Origin: Variovorax paradoxus EPS
Lineage (GTDB): Bacteria; Pseudomonadota; Gammaproteobacteria; Burkholderiales; Burkholderiaceae_C
Reading direction: 5' to 3'
Length of the DNA: 64,000 bases
NCBI RefSeq assembly: GCF_000184745.1
Contig: NC_014931.1
Location: 4,712,001-4,776,000, forward strand
Below the pieces are notes generated by a model, which was not told the origin of the DNA, did not search any database, and worked only from the letters and a program-made list of their open reading frames with translations. Within the stretch, counting starts at the first letter, position 1. The number at the start of each line of letters is the position of its first letter. This document shows positions 21,031-28,846 of this stretch, one piece after another. A program made the position numbers and the translations under genes.

Positions 21031-21957
21031 ATGTACCAAGCCCTCCGTCCCTCGCGCAGCGAATTCGTGCCCGTGCGCAACCTCAGCTACCACGTGCGCC
21101 TCTGGGGCCAGCCCTCGGCCGAACGCCCGCCGCTGGTGCTGGTGCACGGATGGATGGACGTCGCCGCCTCGTGGCAGTTCGTCGTCGATGCGCTGGCCGA
21201 AGACCGCTTCATCATCGCCCCCGACTGGCGCGGATTCGGCCTCACCGACGGCGGCGGCGTCGACAACTACTGGCTCGCCGACTACCTCGCCGATCTCGAA
21301 TGGCTGCTCGACCACTACGCAGGCGAAGGCGACGACGCCCGCCCGGTCGACCTCGTCGGCCACAGCATGGGCGGCAACGTCGCGATGCACTACGCGGGCG
21401 TGCGACCCGCGCGCATCCGCCGCCTCGTCAACCTCGAAGGTTTCGGCATGCCCGCGCGCAAGCCCGACGAAGCGCCCGCGCGCTACGGCCAATGGATCGA
21501 CGAACTCAAGGGCCTGCACCGCGGCGAGAAGGCGCTCGCCGGCTACTCGGCCGTGGACGGCGTGGCCCGCCGCCTCATGAAGACCAACCCGCGCCTCTCT
21601 CAAGACAAGGCCGACTGGCTCGCCAGCCACTGGTCGGCCGGGCAGCTTCAGCCCGACGGCAACACGCGCTGGCAGATCCTCGGCGATGCGGCGCACAAGA
21701 TCGTCAATGCGCACATCTTCCGCGTCGATGAAACCCTCGCGCTCTATGCACGCATCACCGCGCCGACGCTGATGGTCGAGGCCTCCGACGACAGCCTGCA
21801 GGGCTGGTGGAAGAACCGCTACACGCTCGATGAATTCCACGAGCGCCTGAAGTCCGTGCCCTCGGTGCGCATCGAGCGGCTCGACGACGCGGGCCACATG
21901 CTGCACCACGACCAGCCGCAGCGCGTGGCGCGGATGATCGAAGACTTCCTGGCCTAG
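21031..21957 (+). CDS. alpha/beta hydrolase
   Basis: A 308-residue alpha/beta-hydrolase fold enzyme. Oxyanion region LVLVHGWMDVAASWQ, nucleophile elbow LVGHSMGGNVAMHYA with the catalytic Ser, and the late histidine in DDAGHMLHHDQP are all present. Length and motifs suit an epoxide hydrolase, esterase or haloalkane dehalogenase-like role, but no substrate can be assigned. Its TAG stop lies in the palindrome CTAG that also gives the stop of the converging racemase gene. Confidence 0.92.
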   Translation: MYQALRPSRSEFVPVRNLSYHVRLWGQPSAERPPLVLVHGWMDVAASWQFVVDALAEDRFIIAPDWRGFGLTDGGGVDNYWLADYLADLEWLLDHYAGEGDDARPVDLVGHSMGGNVAMHYAGVRPARIRRLVNLEGFGMPARKPDEAPARYGQWIDELKGLHRGEKALAGYSAVDGVARRLMKTNPRLSQDKADWLASHWSAGQLQPDGNTRWQILGDAAHKIVNAHIFRVDETLALYARITAPTLMVEASDDSLQGWWKNRYTLDEFHERLKSVPSVRIERLDDAGHMLHHDQPQRVARMIEDFLA

Positions 21958-22652
21958 TTTTTCTGCGCGGCCCGGCGCAATGCCGCACGCGCCAGCAGCC
22001 GCGTCGAATCCAGCGTCTGCAGCGGCGAATTCGCGTCGCTCATGATCAGCGGAATCTCGGTGCAGCCGAGCACCACGGCATCGCAGCCTTCCTCGTCCTT
22101 CATGCGCTGCATCACGCGCTGGAAGGTGGCCACGGCCTCGGGCTTGAAGACGCCGTAGACCAGCTCTTCCATGATGATCCGCGCGATCTCGTCGCGCTCC
22201 TCGATGGTGGGGCGAACGTATGCCAGGCCGCGGGCCGAGAGCTTCTCGGGATACACCTCGCTGTCGGTCAGCCAGCGCGTGCCCGTGATGCCGATGCGCC
22301 TGAAGCCGCGCTGCACCGCCTCTTCAGCGACGCACTCCGCAATATGCAGCCAGGGCAGCGGCGAGCGCCCTTCGATAAACGGCAGCGCCTGGTGAATGGT
22401 GTTGTCCGGGCAGACCAGGAAATCCGCGCCGATCTTCGCGAGCTTGTGCGCCGAGGCGAGCATCACTTCGCCCACGCCGTGCCAGTCGTCGCGGTAGATG
22501 TGTTCCATGTAGTCCGACAGGGAGGGCGTGTGCATCGAGACCTCGGGATGCGCATGCGGCCCGAGGAATTTCGCGCCCTCCACGCAGATCGTCTGGTAGC
22601 AAAGCGATGCGCCTTCGGCGGAGCAGCCGACGATTCCGATGTGCTGGGTCAT
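21954..22652 (-). CDS. aspartate/glutamate racemase family protein
   Basis: A 232-residue cofactor-independent racemase family protein. It begins MTQHIGIVGCSAEGASLCYQ. The two catalytic cysteines lie in DFLVCPDNTIHQA and DAVVLGCTEIPLIMS. The family includes aspartate, glutamate and hydantoin racemases; aspartate racemase-like activity is the closest guess. It converges with the hydrolase gene (shared CTAG) and is divergent from the MetQ-derived small gene. Confidence 0.9.
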   Translation of the reverse strand: MTQHIGIVGCSAEGASLCYQTICVEGAKFLGPHAHPEVSMHTPSLSDYMEHIYRDDWHGVGEVMLASAHKLAKIGADFLVCPDNTIHQALPFIEGRSPLPWLHIAECVAEEAVQRGFRRIGITGTRWLTDSEVYPEKLSARGLAYVRPTIEERDEIARIIMEELVYGVFKPEAVATFQRVMQRMKDEEGCDAVVLGCTEIPLIMSDANSPLQTLDSTRLLARAALRRAAQKN

Positions 22653-22700
22653 GGCGGCATCCTACAAAAGGCGCGGATCGACGTCATCGCCCTCCCCTCC

Positions 22701-22721
22701 GATATCCGCCGGCCGGATATC
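22701..22721. promoter_or_regulatory. Palindrome between divergent racemase and MetQ-remnant/monooxygenase genes
   Basis: Perfect inverted repeat GATATCCG ... CGGATATC with five bases between, lying 49 bases from the racemase start and 84 bases from the small gene. Its position in a divergent promoter region suggests an operator. The protein that binds it is unknown. Confidence 0.45.
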
Positions 22722-22804
22722 CAAGCGCGCAAATCTTCGTTCGCGCGACAGGCACCGCCGCCTAGAGTGCGCGACTCCTGTTGCCGTCTCCCGGAGTTGT
22801 CGCC

Positions 22805-23008
22805 ATGCCTTCCTTTTCGCGCGCGCCCTCGTGGCTGCGCCGCCTCGCGCCGCTGTCCGGCGGCCTCGCACTGAGCCTGCTTCTTCACATCTGCGCGAAG
22901 TTCGCGAAAGACATCGTGGCCGCCTACCAGTCGCCCGAGTTCCAGAAGTTCTTCAAGGCCAACCCGGTGTGGGCGGGCTACCGGATGCCGGATTACTTCA
23001 ACCAATGA
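22805..23008 (+). CDS. 67-residue MetQ-derived remnant (signal peptide plus C-terminal end)
   Basis: A small intact gene whose product has a signal-like N-terminus (MPSFSRAPSWLRRLAP then GGLALSLLLHICA). It then passes straight into FAKDIVAAYQSPEFQKFF and ends in MPDYFNQ. The second half matches the extreme C-terminus of MetQ/NLPA binding proteins; compare AKDIVEAYHSKEFKTVVDTK and AKRLVAAYQSPEVKSFIE in the two full-length copies of this window. About 200 central residues are absent, so it looks like an internal deletion that kept the frame. The stop overlaps the monooxygenase start (ATGA), keeping translational coupling. It may survive only as a leader that couples translation. An in-frame ATG at 22781 is an alternative start. 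Confidence 0.65.
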   Translation: MPSFSRAPSWLRRLAPLSGGLALSLLLHICAKFAKDIVAAYQSPEFQKFFKANPVWAGYRMPDYFNQ

Positions 23009-24360
23009 GCGACGACAACAAGGGCGCTCCGCGCAGGCAACTGCACCTCAACGTCAACATCCTGCATTCGGGATTCGTGCCCTCTGCCTGGCGCCTGCCG
23101 GAGAGCGACCCGTGGGCATTCGCCGACATCCAGCACTACATCCGAACCGCGCAGATCGCGGAAGCGGCCAAGCTCGATGCGATCTTTCTTGCGGACAACG
23201 CGGCGATCGTGGACCAGATCCACTTCCGCCCGATCACCGCGCTGGAGCCCACCATCCTGCTGGCCTGCGTGGCCGCGGCGACGACGCACATCGGCCTGAT
23301 CGCCACCGCCTCCACCAGCTACAACGAGCCCTACAACATCGCGCGCCGTTTCTCCACGCTCGACCACGTGAGCAACGGCCGCGCGGGCTGGAACATGGTG
23401 ACCACGGCCGACCTGCCCTCGGCCCGCAACTTCGGCCTGGACACCACGCCCGACCACACGAAGCGCTACGCCCGCGCCTCGGAGTTCGCCGGCATCGTGA
23501 AGGCGCTGTGGGACAGCTGGGAAGACGACGCCTTCGTCGGCGACAAGGCCAGTGGCAGCTTCATCGACCCAACCAAGGTGCATGCGATTGCGCACCGCGG
23601 CGAGCACTTCGCGGTGCAGGGGCCGCTGAACCTGCCACGTGCGCCGCAGGGGCATCCGGTGCTGGTGCAGGCCGGCGCTTCGGCCGATGGACGCGAACTT
23701 GCATCGCGCCACGCGGAAGCCGTGTTCTCGGCTTCGCAGTCCTTTGAAGAATCGCTGGCCTACGCACGCGCCCTCAAGACTCGCGCCGCCGAATTGGGCC
23801 GCGGCCCCGATGCGGTGAAAGTGCTCGCCGGCCTCACCACCATCGTGGGCGGCACCGAGGCCGAAGCGCGCCGACGCCGAGACGAACTGGTCGACCTGAT
23901 CCCGTGGGACTACAGCCTCACGCGCTTGGCCGGCACGCTGGGCATCACGCCCGATCGCCTGAAGCTGGACGAGCGCCTGCCCGACAACCTGCCGCTCCCG
24001 GGCAATGGCAACGGCAACCACACGTTTTTCAACGCGGTGGTCGCGGCCGGACGCACGCATGGCTACACGGTGCGCCAGCTGATCCGCGAACTCGCGGGCG
24101 GCGGCGGGCATCGCGTGATCGTGGGCACGCCCGAGCAGATCGCCGACGACATCGAGCACTGGTTCAAGGGCGGTGCGGCGGACGGGTTCAACCTGATGCC
24201 CGATGCGCTGCCGCACGGGCTGCAGGACTTTGTCGATGGCGTGGTGCCGATCCTGCAGAAGCGCGGGCTCTTCCGAACCGAGTACGAAGGGCGCACGCTG
24301 CGCGATCACCTCGGGCTGGCGCGGCCTGGTGGGCGAGCGGCGCAGCGGCTGGCGGCCTGA
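23005..24360 (+). CDS. LLM-class flavin-dependent monooxygenase (NtaA/SnaA/DszA type)
   Basis: A 451-residue bacterial-luciferase-like FMNH2-dependent monooxygenase. It begins MSDDNKGAPRRQLHLNVNIL, and the start overlaps the stop of the upstream small gene. Family blocks are AKLDAIFLADNAAIVDQIHF, SRTVSTSYNEP-like TASTSYNEPYNIARRFSTLD, SNGRAGWNMVTTADLPSARN, HRGEHFAVQGPLNLPRAPQG and DGFNLMPDALPHGLQDFVDG. Relatives act on nitrilotriacetate, sulfonates or dibenzothiophene sulfone. The nearby MetNIQ-type importer and the MetQ remnant hint at an organosulfur or related substrate, but this is inference. A reductase partner is not visible here. Confidence 0.92.
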   Translation: MSDDNKGAPRRQLHLNVNILHSGFVPSAWRLPESDPWAFADIQHYIRTAQIAEAAKLDAIFLADNAAIVDQIHFRPITALEPTILLACVAAATTHIGLIATASTSYNEPYNIARRFSTLDHVSNGRAGWNMVTTADLPSARNFGLDTTPDHTKRYARASEFAGIVKALWDSWEDDAFVGDKASGSFIDPTKVHAIAHRGEHFAVQGPLNLPRAPQGHPVLVQAGASADGRELASRHAEAVFSASQSFEESLAYARALKTRAAELGRGPDAVKVLAGLTTIVGGTEAEARRRRDELVDLIPWDYSLTRLAGTLGITPDRLKLDERLPDNLPLPGNGNGNHTFFNAVVAAGRTHGYTVRQLIRELAGGGGHRVIVGTPEQIADDIEHWFKGGAADGFNLMPDALPHGLQDFVDGVVPILQKRGLFRTEYEGRTLRDHLGLARPGGRAAQRLAA

Positions 24361-24380
24361 AACGTGACCTTGGACAAGAA

Positions 24381-24452
24381 CCGTTCGGGCTGAGCTTGTC
24401 GAAGCCTTGCGCCCACCGAGAACAGCCCTTCGACAGGCTCAGGGCGAGCGGT
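24381..24452. repeat. Inverted repeat element (GAGCTTGTCGAAG family), copy 1
   Basis: Arms CCGTTCGGGCTGAGCTTGTC and the approximate complement ending GGCTCAGGGCGAGCGG surround a short centre. The same core forms the tandem array at 61861-62340. Elements with this core are scattered in many beta-proteobacterial genomes, usually between genes, as here behind the monooxygenase gene. Confidence 0.8.
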
Positions 24453-24497
24453 GTAAAGGATTGATTCGCGGCTTCACGATTCAAATCACCCCAACAA

Positions 24498-24557
24498 CCG
24501 TTCGGGCTGAGCTTGTCGAAGCCTTGCGCGGCGCTTCGACAAGCTCAGCGTGAACGG
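24498..24557. repeat. Inverted repeat element (GAGCTTGTCGAAG family), copy 2
   Basis: Second copy 45 bases after the first, better conserved: CCGTTCGGGCTGAGCTTGTC on one side and GACAAGCTCAGCGTGAACGG on the other. The two copies fill most of the 226 bases between the monooxygenase gene and the converging hypothetical gene, and may act as terminators. Confidence 0.82.
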
Positions 24558-24586
24558 TTCCTGGGAATGTTCGGCATGAGTTGGCA

Positions 24587-24940
24587 TCAGTCTTCGTCGG
24601 TTGCGTTGCCGGTCAGGGACAGCACTTCCTCAACAAAGGCCTCGAACAGCGGCAGCGCAGCAGGCAGACCGTCGAGAGTTTCCGCCTCCCCAGCATCGAA
24701 GAAATGCAGCTGGTCGGAGGGAATGGAAACCCACTCGCCCCCTTCGAACAACAACCCCAGATACCCATCCGCAGTGGGCAGATAGAACAACCCCGCCCCT
24801 TCGAGCGCGCGCTGCCCCTTCTTCGCCTTGCCCCGCCCCCAACTCACGCCCTGCTTCGCAAGATGCTCGGTGATCCATCCGTCGCACACATGCGTGTCGC
24901 GCCAGTTGGCTTGGGCATCGAATACGGCGAGCACGGGCAT
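24587..24940 (-). CDS. conserved-looking hypothetical protein
   Basis: A 117-residue acidic soluble protein that I do not recognise. It starts MPVLAVFDAQANWRDTHVCD with a good AAAGGAC ribosome site, and has LEGAGLFYLPTADGYLGLLF and GGEWVSIPSDQLHFFDAGEA in the middle. No signal peptide, membrane segment or known catalytic motif is visible. Its start is 24 bases past the metQ stop on the same strand, so it may be the last gene of the metNIQ operon. The start and codon use look genuine; function unknown. Confidence 0.7.
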   Translation of the reverse strand: MPVLAVFDAQANWRDTHVCDGWITEHLAKQGVSWGRGKAKKGQRALEGAGLFYLPTADGYLGLLFEGGEWVSIPSDQLHFFDAGEAETLDGLPAALPLFEAFVEEVLSLTGNATDED

Positions 24941-24964
24941 GGGGCGTCCTTTGTCGAGGTTGGA

Positions 24965-25786
24965 TTACTGCAGGAAGCTGGGCTTGGCGTAGCCCTGGAA
25001 CTTGGTATCGACCACCGTCTTGAATTCCTTCGAGTGGTAAGCCTCGACGATGTCCTTGGCCCAGGCCGAGTTCTTGTCGCCGGTCTTCACCGCGACCACA
25101 TTGAGGTAGTAGTCGGGCGTCTTCTCCAGCACCACGGCTTCGCTGAGCTTCAGGCCCGACGAGATCGCGAAGTTGCCGTTGACGATGGCGTACTCGGTGT
25201 CGCCCAGCGAACGCGGCAGTTGCGCGGCTTCGAGCGGAATGAACTTGAGCTTCTTCGGGTTCTCGGCCACGTCTTTTTCAGACGCACGGATCGGGTCCAC
25301 GCCGGCCTTGATGGTGATGAGCTTGTTCTGCTCCAGCAGCACCAGCGCGCGCGCCAGGTTGCTCGGGTCGTTCGGGAGCGTCACGCGGTCGCCCTCTTTC
25401 ACGTCGGCCAGCGTCTTGCGCTTGGTCGAGTACACACCCAGCGGCGCGATCGGGCCCTGCACCAGTTCGGCGAGGTCCAGCTTCTGGTCGGCCGAGAACT
25501 TCTTCAGGTAGACCTGATGCTGGAAGAAATTGGCGTCGAGCGAGCCCTGAGCGAGCGCGAGGTTGGGCTGCACGTAGTCGTTGAACTCGACCAGCTTCAC
25601 CTTGTAGCCCTTCTTCTCGAGGATGGGGACGATGCCGACCTTCAGTTGGTCGATGTTCGAGCCGGCGGTGCCGCCGATCACGAGGTTCTTCTTGGCGTCT
25701 TGCGCCTGCGCGAGCGACAGGCCGCCGAACGACAGCGCGACGAGGGAAACGGCGAGGACGGAGCGGCGCAGCAATGCGGTTTTCAT
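24965..25786 (-). CDS. metQ: MetQ/NLPA family ABC transporter substrate-binding protein
   Basis: A 273-residue periplasmic binding protein of the methionine uptake family. The signal peptide (residues 1-29, LAVSLVALSFGGLSLAQAQ) lacks a lipobox cysteine, so it is probably soluble rather than a lipoprotein. Family blocks are KVKLVEFNDYVQPNLALAQG, SLDANFFQHQVYLKKF, GPIAPLGVYSTKRKTLADVK and PKKLKFIPLEAAQLPRSLGD. Third gene of metN-metI-metQ. Related proteins bind methionine, but in this genetic setting another sulfur compound is possible. Confidence 0.93.
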   Translation of the reverse strand: MKTALLRRSVLAVSLVALSFGGLSLAQAQDAKKNLVIGGTAGSNIDQLKVGIVPILEKKGYKVKLVEFNDYVQPNLALAQGSLDANFFQHQVYLKKFSADQKLDLAELVQGPIAPLGVYSTKRKTLADVKEGDRVTLPNDPSNLARALVLLEQNKLITIKAGVDPIRASEKDVAENPKKLKFIPLEAAQLPRSLGDTEYAIVNGNFAISSGLKLSEAVVLEKTPDYYLNVVAVKTGDKNSAWAKDIVEAYHSKEFKTVVDTKFQGYAKPSFLQ

Positions 25787-25829
25787 GGAATGAGCAACAG
25801 GAGAAAAGAGAAAGGGAGAACGAAGGAAA

Positions 25830-26492
25830 TCAACGCTTGTCCAGCCTGCGTGCCGTGGTGTTCCCCACGAATTGCAGGATCTGTACCAGCACCACGAGCA
25901 GCGCCACGGTGAGCACCATCACGTCGGTCTGGAAGCGGTAGTAGCCGTAGCGGATCGCCAGGTCGCCGATGCCGCCGCCGCCCACCACGCCGGCAATCGC
26001 CGAGTACGAGAGAAAGCTCACCGCCAGCACCGTGAGCGCGAGCACCAGGCCCGAGCGCGCCTCGACCACCAGCACGCGCCAGACGATCTGCAGTTCCGAG
26101 GCGCCCATGGCATGCGCCGCCTCGATCACGCCGCGCGGCACTTCGCGCAGGCACTGGTCCACCAGGCGCGCGAAGTACGGAATGGCCGCGAACGACAGCG
26201 GCACCGCGGCCGCCAGCGGCCCGATGGAGGTGCCCGCGATGATTCGCGTGAACGGCACCAGCGCCACCAGCAGGATGATGAAAGGGAAGGAGCGGACGGT
26301 GTTCACGATCCAGTTGAGGATGAGGAACGCCGGCTTGTTCTCCAGCGACTGCCCCGGCCCCAGCAGGAACAGCAGGATGCCCAGCGGCCCGCCGATCAGC
26401 ACAGCAGCCGAAAGGCCGATGGCCAGCATCATGAAAGTCTGGCCCGTGGCGGTCCAGAGCTCGGGAAGGATGGGAGTGATGTTTTCAAACAT
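25830..26492 (-). CDS. metI: MetI-type ABC transporter permease
   Basis: A 220-residue inner-membrane permease with about five hydrophobic segments. It begins [20 protein letters not shown]. The family signature NTVRSFPFIILLVALVPFTR is near residue 63, and the coupling-helix region reads EAAHAMGASELQIVWRVLV. The start overlaps the end of metN by eight bases, so the two are coupled. Confidence 0.95.
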   Translation of the reverse strand: MFENITPILPELWTATGQTFMMLAIGLSAAVLIGGPLGILLFLLGPGQSLENKPAFLILNWIVNTVRSFPFIILLVALVPFTRIIAGTSIGPLAAAVPLSFAAIPYFARLVDQCLREVPRGVIEAAHAMGASELQIVWRVLVVEARSGLVLALTVLAVSFLSYSAIAGVVGGGGIGDLAIRYGYYRFQTDVMVLTVALLVVLVQILQFVGNTTARRLDKR

Positions 26493-27357
26493 AGGCCACC
26501 TCCTCGGCATTGCGCGCGGCGGATGCGGAACGCGGCTCGACCGGCAGGCGTGCCTCGCGCTCGCGGCGGCGCACCAGTTCGTCGATCTCGCGGCCCAGCG
26601 CGGTCTTGCGCTCTTCGCTCGGCGCATCGACGGCGAACTGCTCGACCAGCCGGCCCTTTTCAAGGATCGCCACGTTGCGGCACAGCACCTCGACCACCGA
26701 GAGTTCGTGCGTGACGATCACGATGGTCACGCCGATCTTCTGGTTGATGTCGCGCAGCGTTTCGAGCAGCGAACGGGTTGTTTCGGTGTCGAGCGCCGAG
26801 GTGGGCTCGTCGCACAGCAGCACCTGCGGACGCGGTGCGAGGGCGCGGGCGATGGCCACGCGCTGCTTCTGGCCGCCGGAGAGCTGGGCCGGGTAGGTGT
26901 CGATCTTCTCGGCGAGGCCCACGAGGTCGAGGCATTCGCGCACCCGGGTGTTGATCTCGGCCTTGGAGTGGCGGCCGTGGATCTTCAGCGGGAAGGCCAC
27001 GTTGTCGAACACCGTTGCGTTCTGCAGCAGGTTGAACTGCTGAAAGATCATGCCGATGTTCTGGCGCGTGTCGCGCAGCTCGCGGCGCGAGAGCGTGGTG
27101 AGGTCGCGCCCGCCGACGAGCACACGGCCCGCATCGGGCCGCTCCAGCAGGTTGATGAGGCGCAGCAGCGTCGACTTGCCGGCGCCGCTCTTGCCGATCA
27201 GGCCGAACACGTCGCCCTGGTGGATGTCGAGCGAGAGCGATTGCACGGCGTCGAACACCTCGCCGCTGGGCAAGGCAAAGGACTTCTGCACCGATTGAAG
27301 ACGGATGACCGGCTGCTCCGCGTCGCCGCGGGCCGTATCAGGCGAATGGTTGGTCAT
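26485..27357 (-). CDS. metN: MetN-type ABC transporter ATP-binding protein, no C-terminal regulatory domain
   Basis: A 290-residue ATPase. Walker [22 protein letters not shown]-loop FQQFNLLQ, signature [15 protein letters not shown], Walker [13 protein letters not shown] and the switch His in VTHELSV are complete. E. coli MetN has about 343 residues, with a C-terminal NIL/ACT domain that binds methionine and shuts the pump off. Here only about 40 residues follow the ATPase core (ending RNAEEVAYV), so that domain is missing. An upstream in-frame start up to 27435 exists, but the sequence before MTNHSPDT does not look conserved and has no good ribosome site. Confidence 0.92.
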   Translation of the reverse strand: MTNHSPDTARGDAEQPVIRLQSVQKSFALPSGEVFDAVQSLSLDIHQGDVFGLIGKSGAGKSTLLRLINLLERPDAGRVLVGGRDLTTLSRRELRDTRQNIGMIFQQFNLLQNATVFDNVAFPLKIHGRHSKAEINTRVRECLDLVGLAEKIDTYPAQLSGGQKQRVAIARALAPRPQVLLCDEPTSALDTETTRSLLETLRDINQKIGVTIVIVTHELSVVEVLCRNVAILEKGRLVEQFAVDAPSEERKTALGREIDELVRRREREARLPVEPRSASAARNAEEVAYV

Positions 27358-27458
27358 GGAGAGGAGGCGCAGCCAGCGTGAAAGCCGGTCGCGGAGTTCG
27401 CAAAAAGGTGCCGAGTATGTAAACAACCGCCCCAAAAGGGAACGAACAAATCGGCGCT

Positions 27459-27484
27459 TGCTTATGCATGAAAACGCATAAGCA
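27459..27484. promoter_or_regulatory. Palindrome in the divergent metN/metQ2 promoter region
   Basis: Perfect 9-bp inverted repeat TGCTTATGC ... GCATAAGCA with eight bases between. It lies in the 236-base region between metN and the second metQ. A second, weaker repeat (CGGATT ... AATCCG, 27521-27544) follows. An operator for a shared regulator is likely; no regulator gene is adjacent. Confidence 0.5.
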
Positions 27485-27593
27485 TTTCAAAACGCCTGCC
27501 GCGAGCGCCATAACGATATGCGGATTGGTTCGTTCCCAAATCCGTGCGGCAGTGCCACATTCGCGCCTTCATTTTTGATTCGCGCACAACAAC

Positions 27594-28409
27594 ATGCACA
27601 GCACTTTCCGCCGCCGCACCCTGGCACTTGCCGCTTTGGCCACCGCTCTTTTCGCCGGCAGCACCGCCTTCGCGCAGGACAACAAGAACACGCTCAAGGT
27701 CGGCGTCTCCGTCGGCAACGGCGAGCAGATCTTCGAAGTGGTGAAAAAGGTCGCCGCCAGGGACGGCCTGAACATCCAGGTCGTGGTGTTCAACGACTAC
27801 CAGCTGCCCAATGCGGCACTGGCCTCGGGTGATCTGGACGCCAACGCCTTCCAGCATCAGCCCTTTCTCGACAACCAGAACAAGGCGCGCGGCTTCGACA
27901 TCGTGCCCGTGGGCCTGACCATCACCGCGCCGCTGGGCTTCTACTCGCGCAAGATCAAGTCCATCGACCAACTGCCGGACGGCGCTTCGGTCGGCATTCA
28001 GAACGATCCGTCGAACGGCAACCGCGCGTTGCTGCTGCTGCAACAGGCCGGCCTCATCACGCTGAAGCCCGAGGCGGTGAAGAACAACAACGCCACGCCG
28101 CTGGACGTTGTGACGAACCCCAAGAAGCTCAAGCTCGTGGCGCTCGATGCGGCGCAGCTGCCGCGCTCGCTCGATGACCTGACCATCGCCTCGATCAACA
28201 ACGACTACGCGGAGAAGGCGGGCCTGTCGCTGAACAAGGATGCAGTGATCAAGGAAGCGCCAAAGAGCCCCTACGCCAACCTGATCGCCGTGCGCCGTGC
28301 GGACAAGGACAAGCCGTGGGCCAAGCGCCTGGTGGCGGCTTATCAGTCGCCGGAGGTGAAGAGCTTCATCGAGACGCAGTTCAAGGGGTCGCTGGTTCCG
28401 GCGTTCTGA
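27594..28409 (+). CDS. second MetQ/NLPA family substrate-binding protein
   Basis: A 271-residue periplasmic protein, divergent from metNIQ. Signal peptide residues 1-27 (LALAALATALFAGSTAFAQ), again without a lipobox. Family blocks are VVVFNDYQLPNAALASGDLD, ANAFQHQPFLDNQNKARGFD, TITAPLGFYSRKIKSIDQLP and PKKLKLVALDAAQLPRSLDD. It is related to, but clearly different from, the metQ product at 24965. The pair probably feeds one permease with two ligands. A good terminator follows. Confidence 0.92.
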   Translation: MHSTFRRRTLALAALATALFAGSTAFAQDNKNTLKVGVSVGNGEQIFEVVKKVAARDGLNIQVVVFNDYQLPNAALASGDLDANAFQHQPFLDNQNKARGFDIVPVGLTITAPLGFYSRKIKSIDQLPDGASVGIQNDPSNGNRALLLLQQAGLITLKPEAVKNNNATPLDVVTNPKKLKLVALDAAQLPRSLDDLTIASINNDYAEKAGLSLNKDAVIKEAPKSPYANLIAVRRADKDKPWAKRLVAAYQSPEVKSFIETQFKGSLVPAF

Positions 28410-28427
28410 TCGACACGTAGATTCCCC

Positions 28428-28465
28428 AGCCCCCTGTGTGCGCGACGTGCCCAGGGGGCTTTTTG
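28428..28465 (+). terminator. Rho-independent terminator of the second metQ gene
   Basis: Perfect 9-bp stem AGCCCCCTG/CAGGGGGCT with a 15-base loop, followed by TTTTTGCTTTTT. It begins 19 bases past the stop codon. Confidence 0.88.
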
Positions 28466-28646
28466 CTTTTTGGTGAATTCAGAGAGAACCGGAACCCGAA
28501 CCGGAAAATCGGTGTGCGACCAGTCTCGATAACTCGTTGATCGGCAAAGCCTTTTGGCTTGGCGCAAGCGGAAACTCAACCGGAATTCAGACCGGTAGCT
28601 CGAAGGTGAAATGCGAAGAACGAGGATCGCGCTCTGCCTTTGACTT

Positions 28647-28758
28647 GCTCCCTCCCCTCCCGGGGGAGGGGAGGGGTGGGGGCACGCGGCCTCGAACACT
28701 GTCGCGGCATTGAAGCCGCCGGCCCCCATCCCCACCTTCCCCCAGAGGGGAAAGGCGC
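28647..28758. repeat. Long G/C-rich inverted repeat element (CTCCCTCCCC family), copy 1
   Basis: GCTCCCTCCCCTCCCGGGGG at one end and an imperfect complement near CCCCACCTTCCCCCAGAGGG at the other, with a unique centre of about 30 bases. A closely related copy lies inside the soeB-like gene at 57732-57849. It occupies the intergenic stretch before prfB. Bases 28468-28646 next to it show no gene. Confidence 0.75.
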
Positions 28759-28846
28759 AATACCGGGCCTCTCCAAAGCCGGTTTCCCGAGCGTGAGAAA
28801 ATGCCGGGTTCCCCCGAACACCAACCTCACACAGTCAGGACACCCC

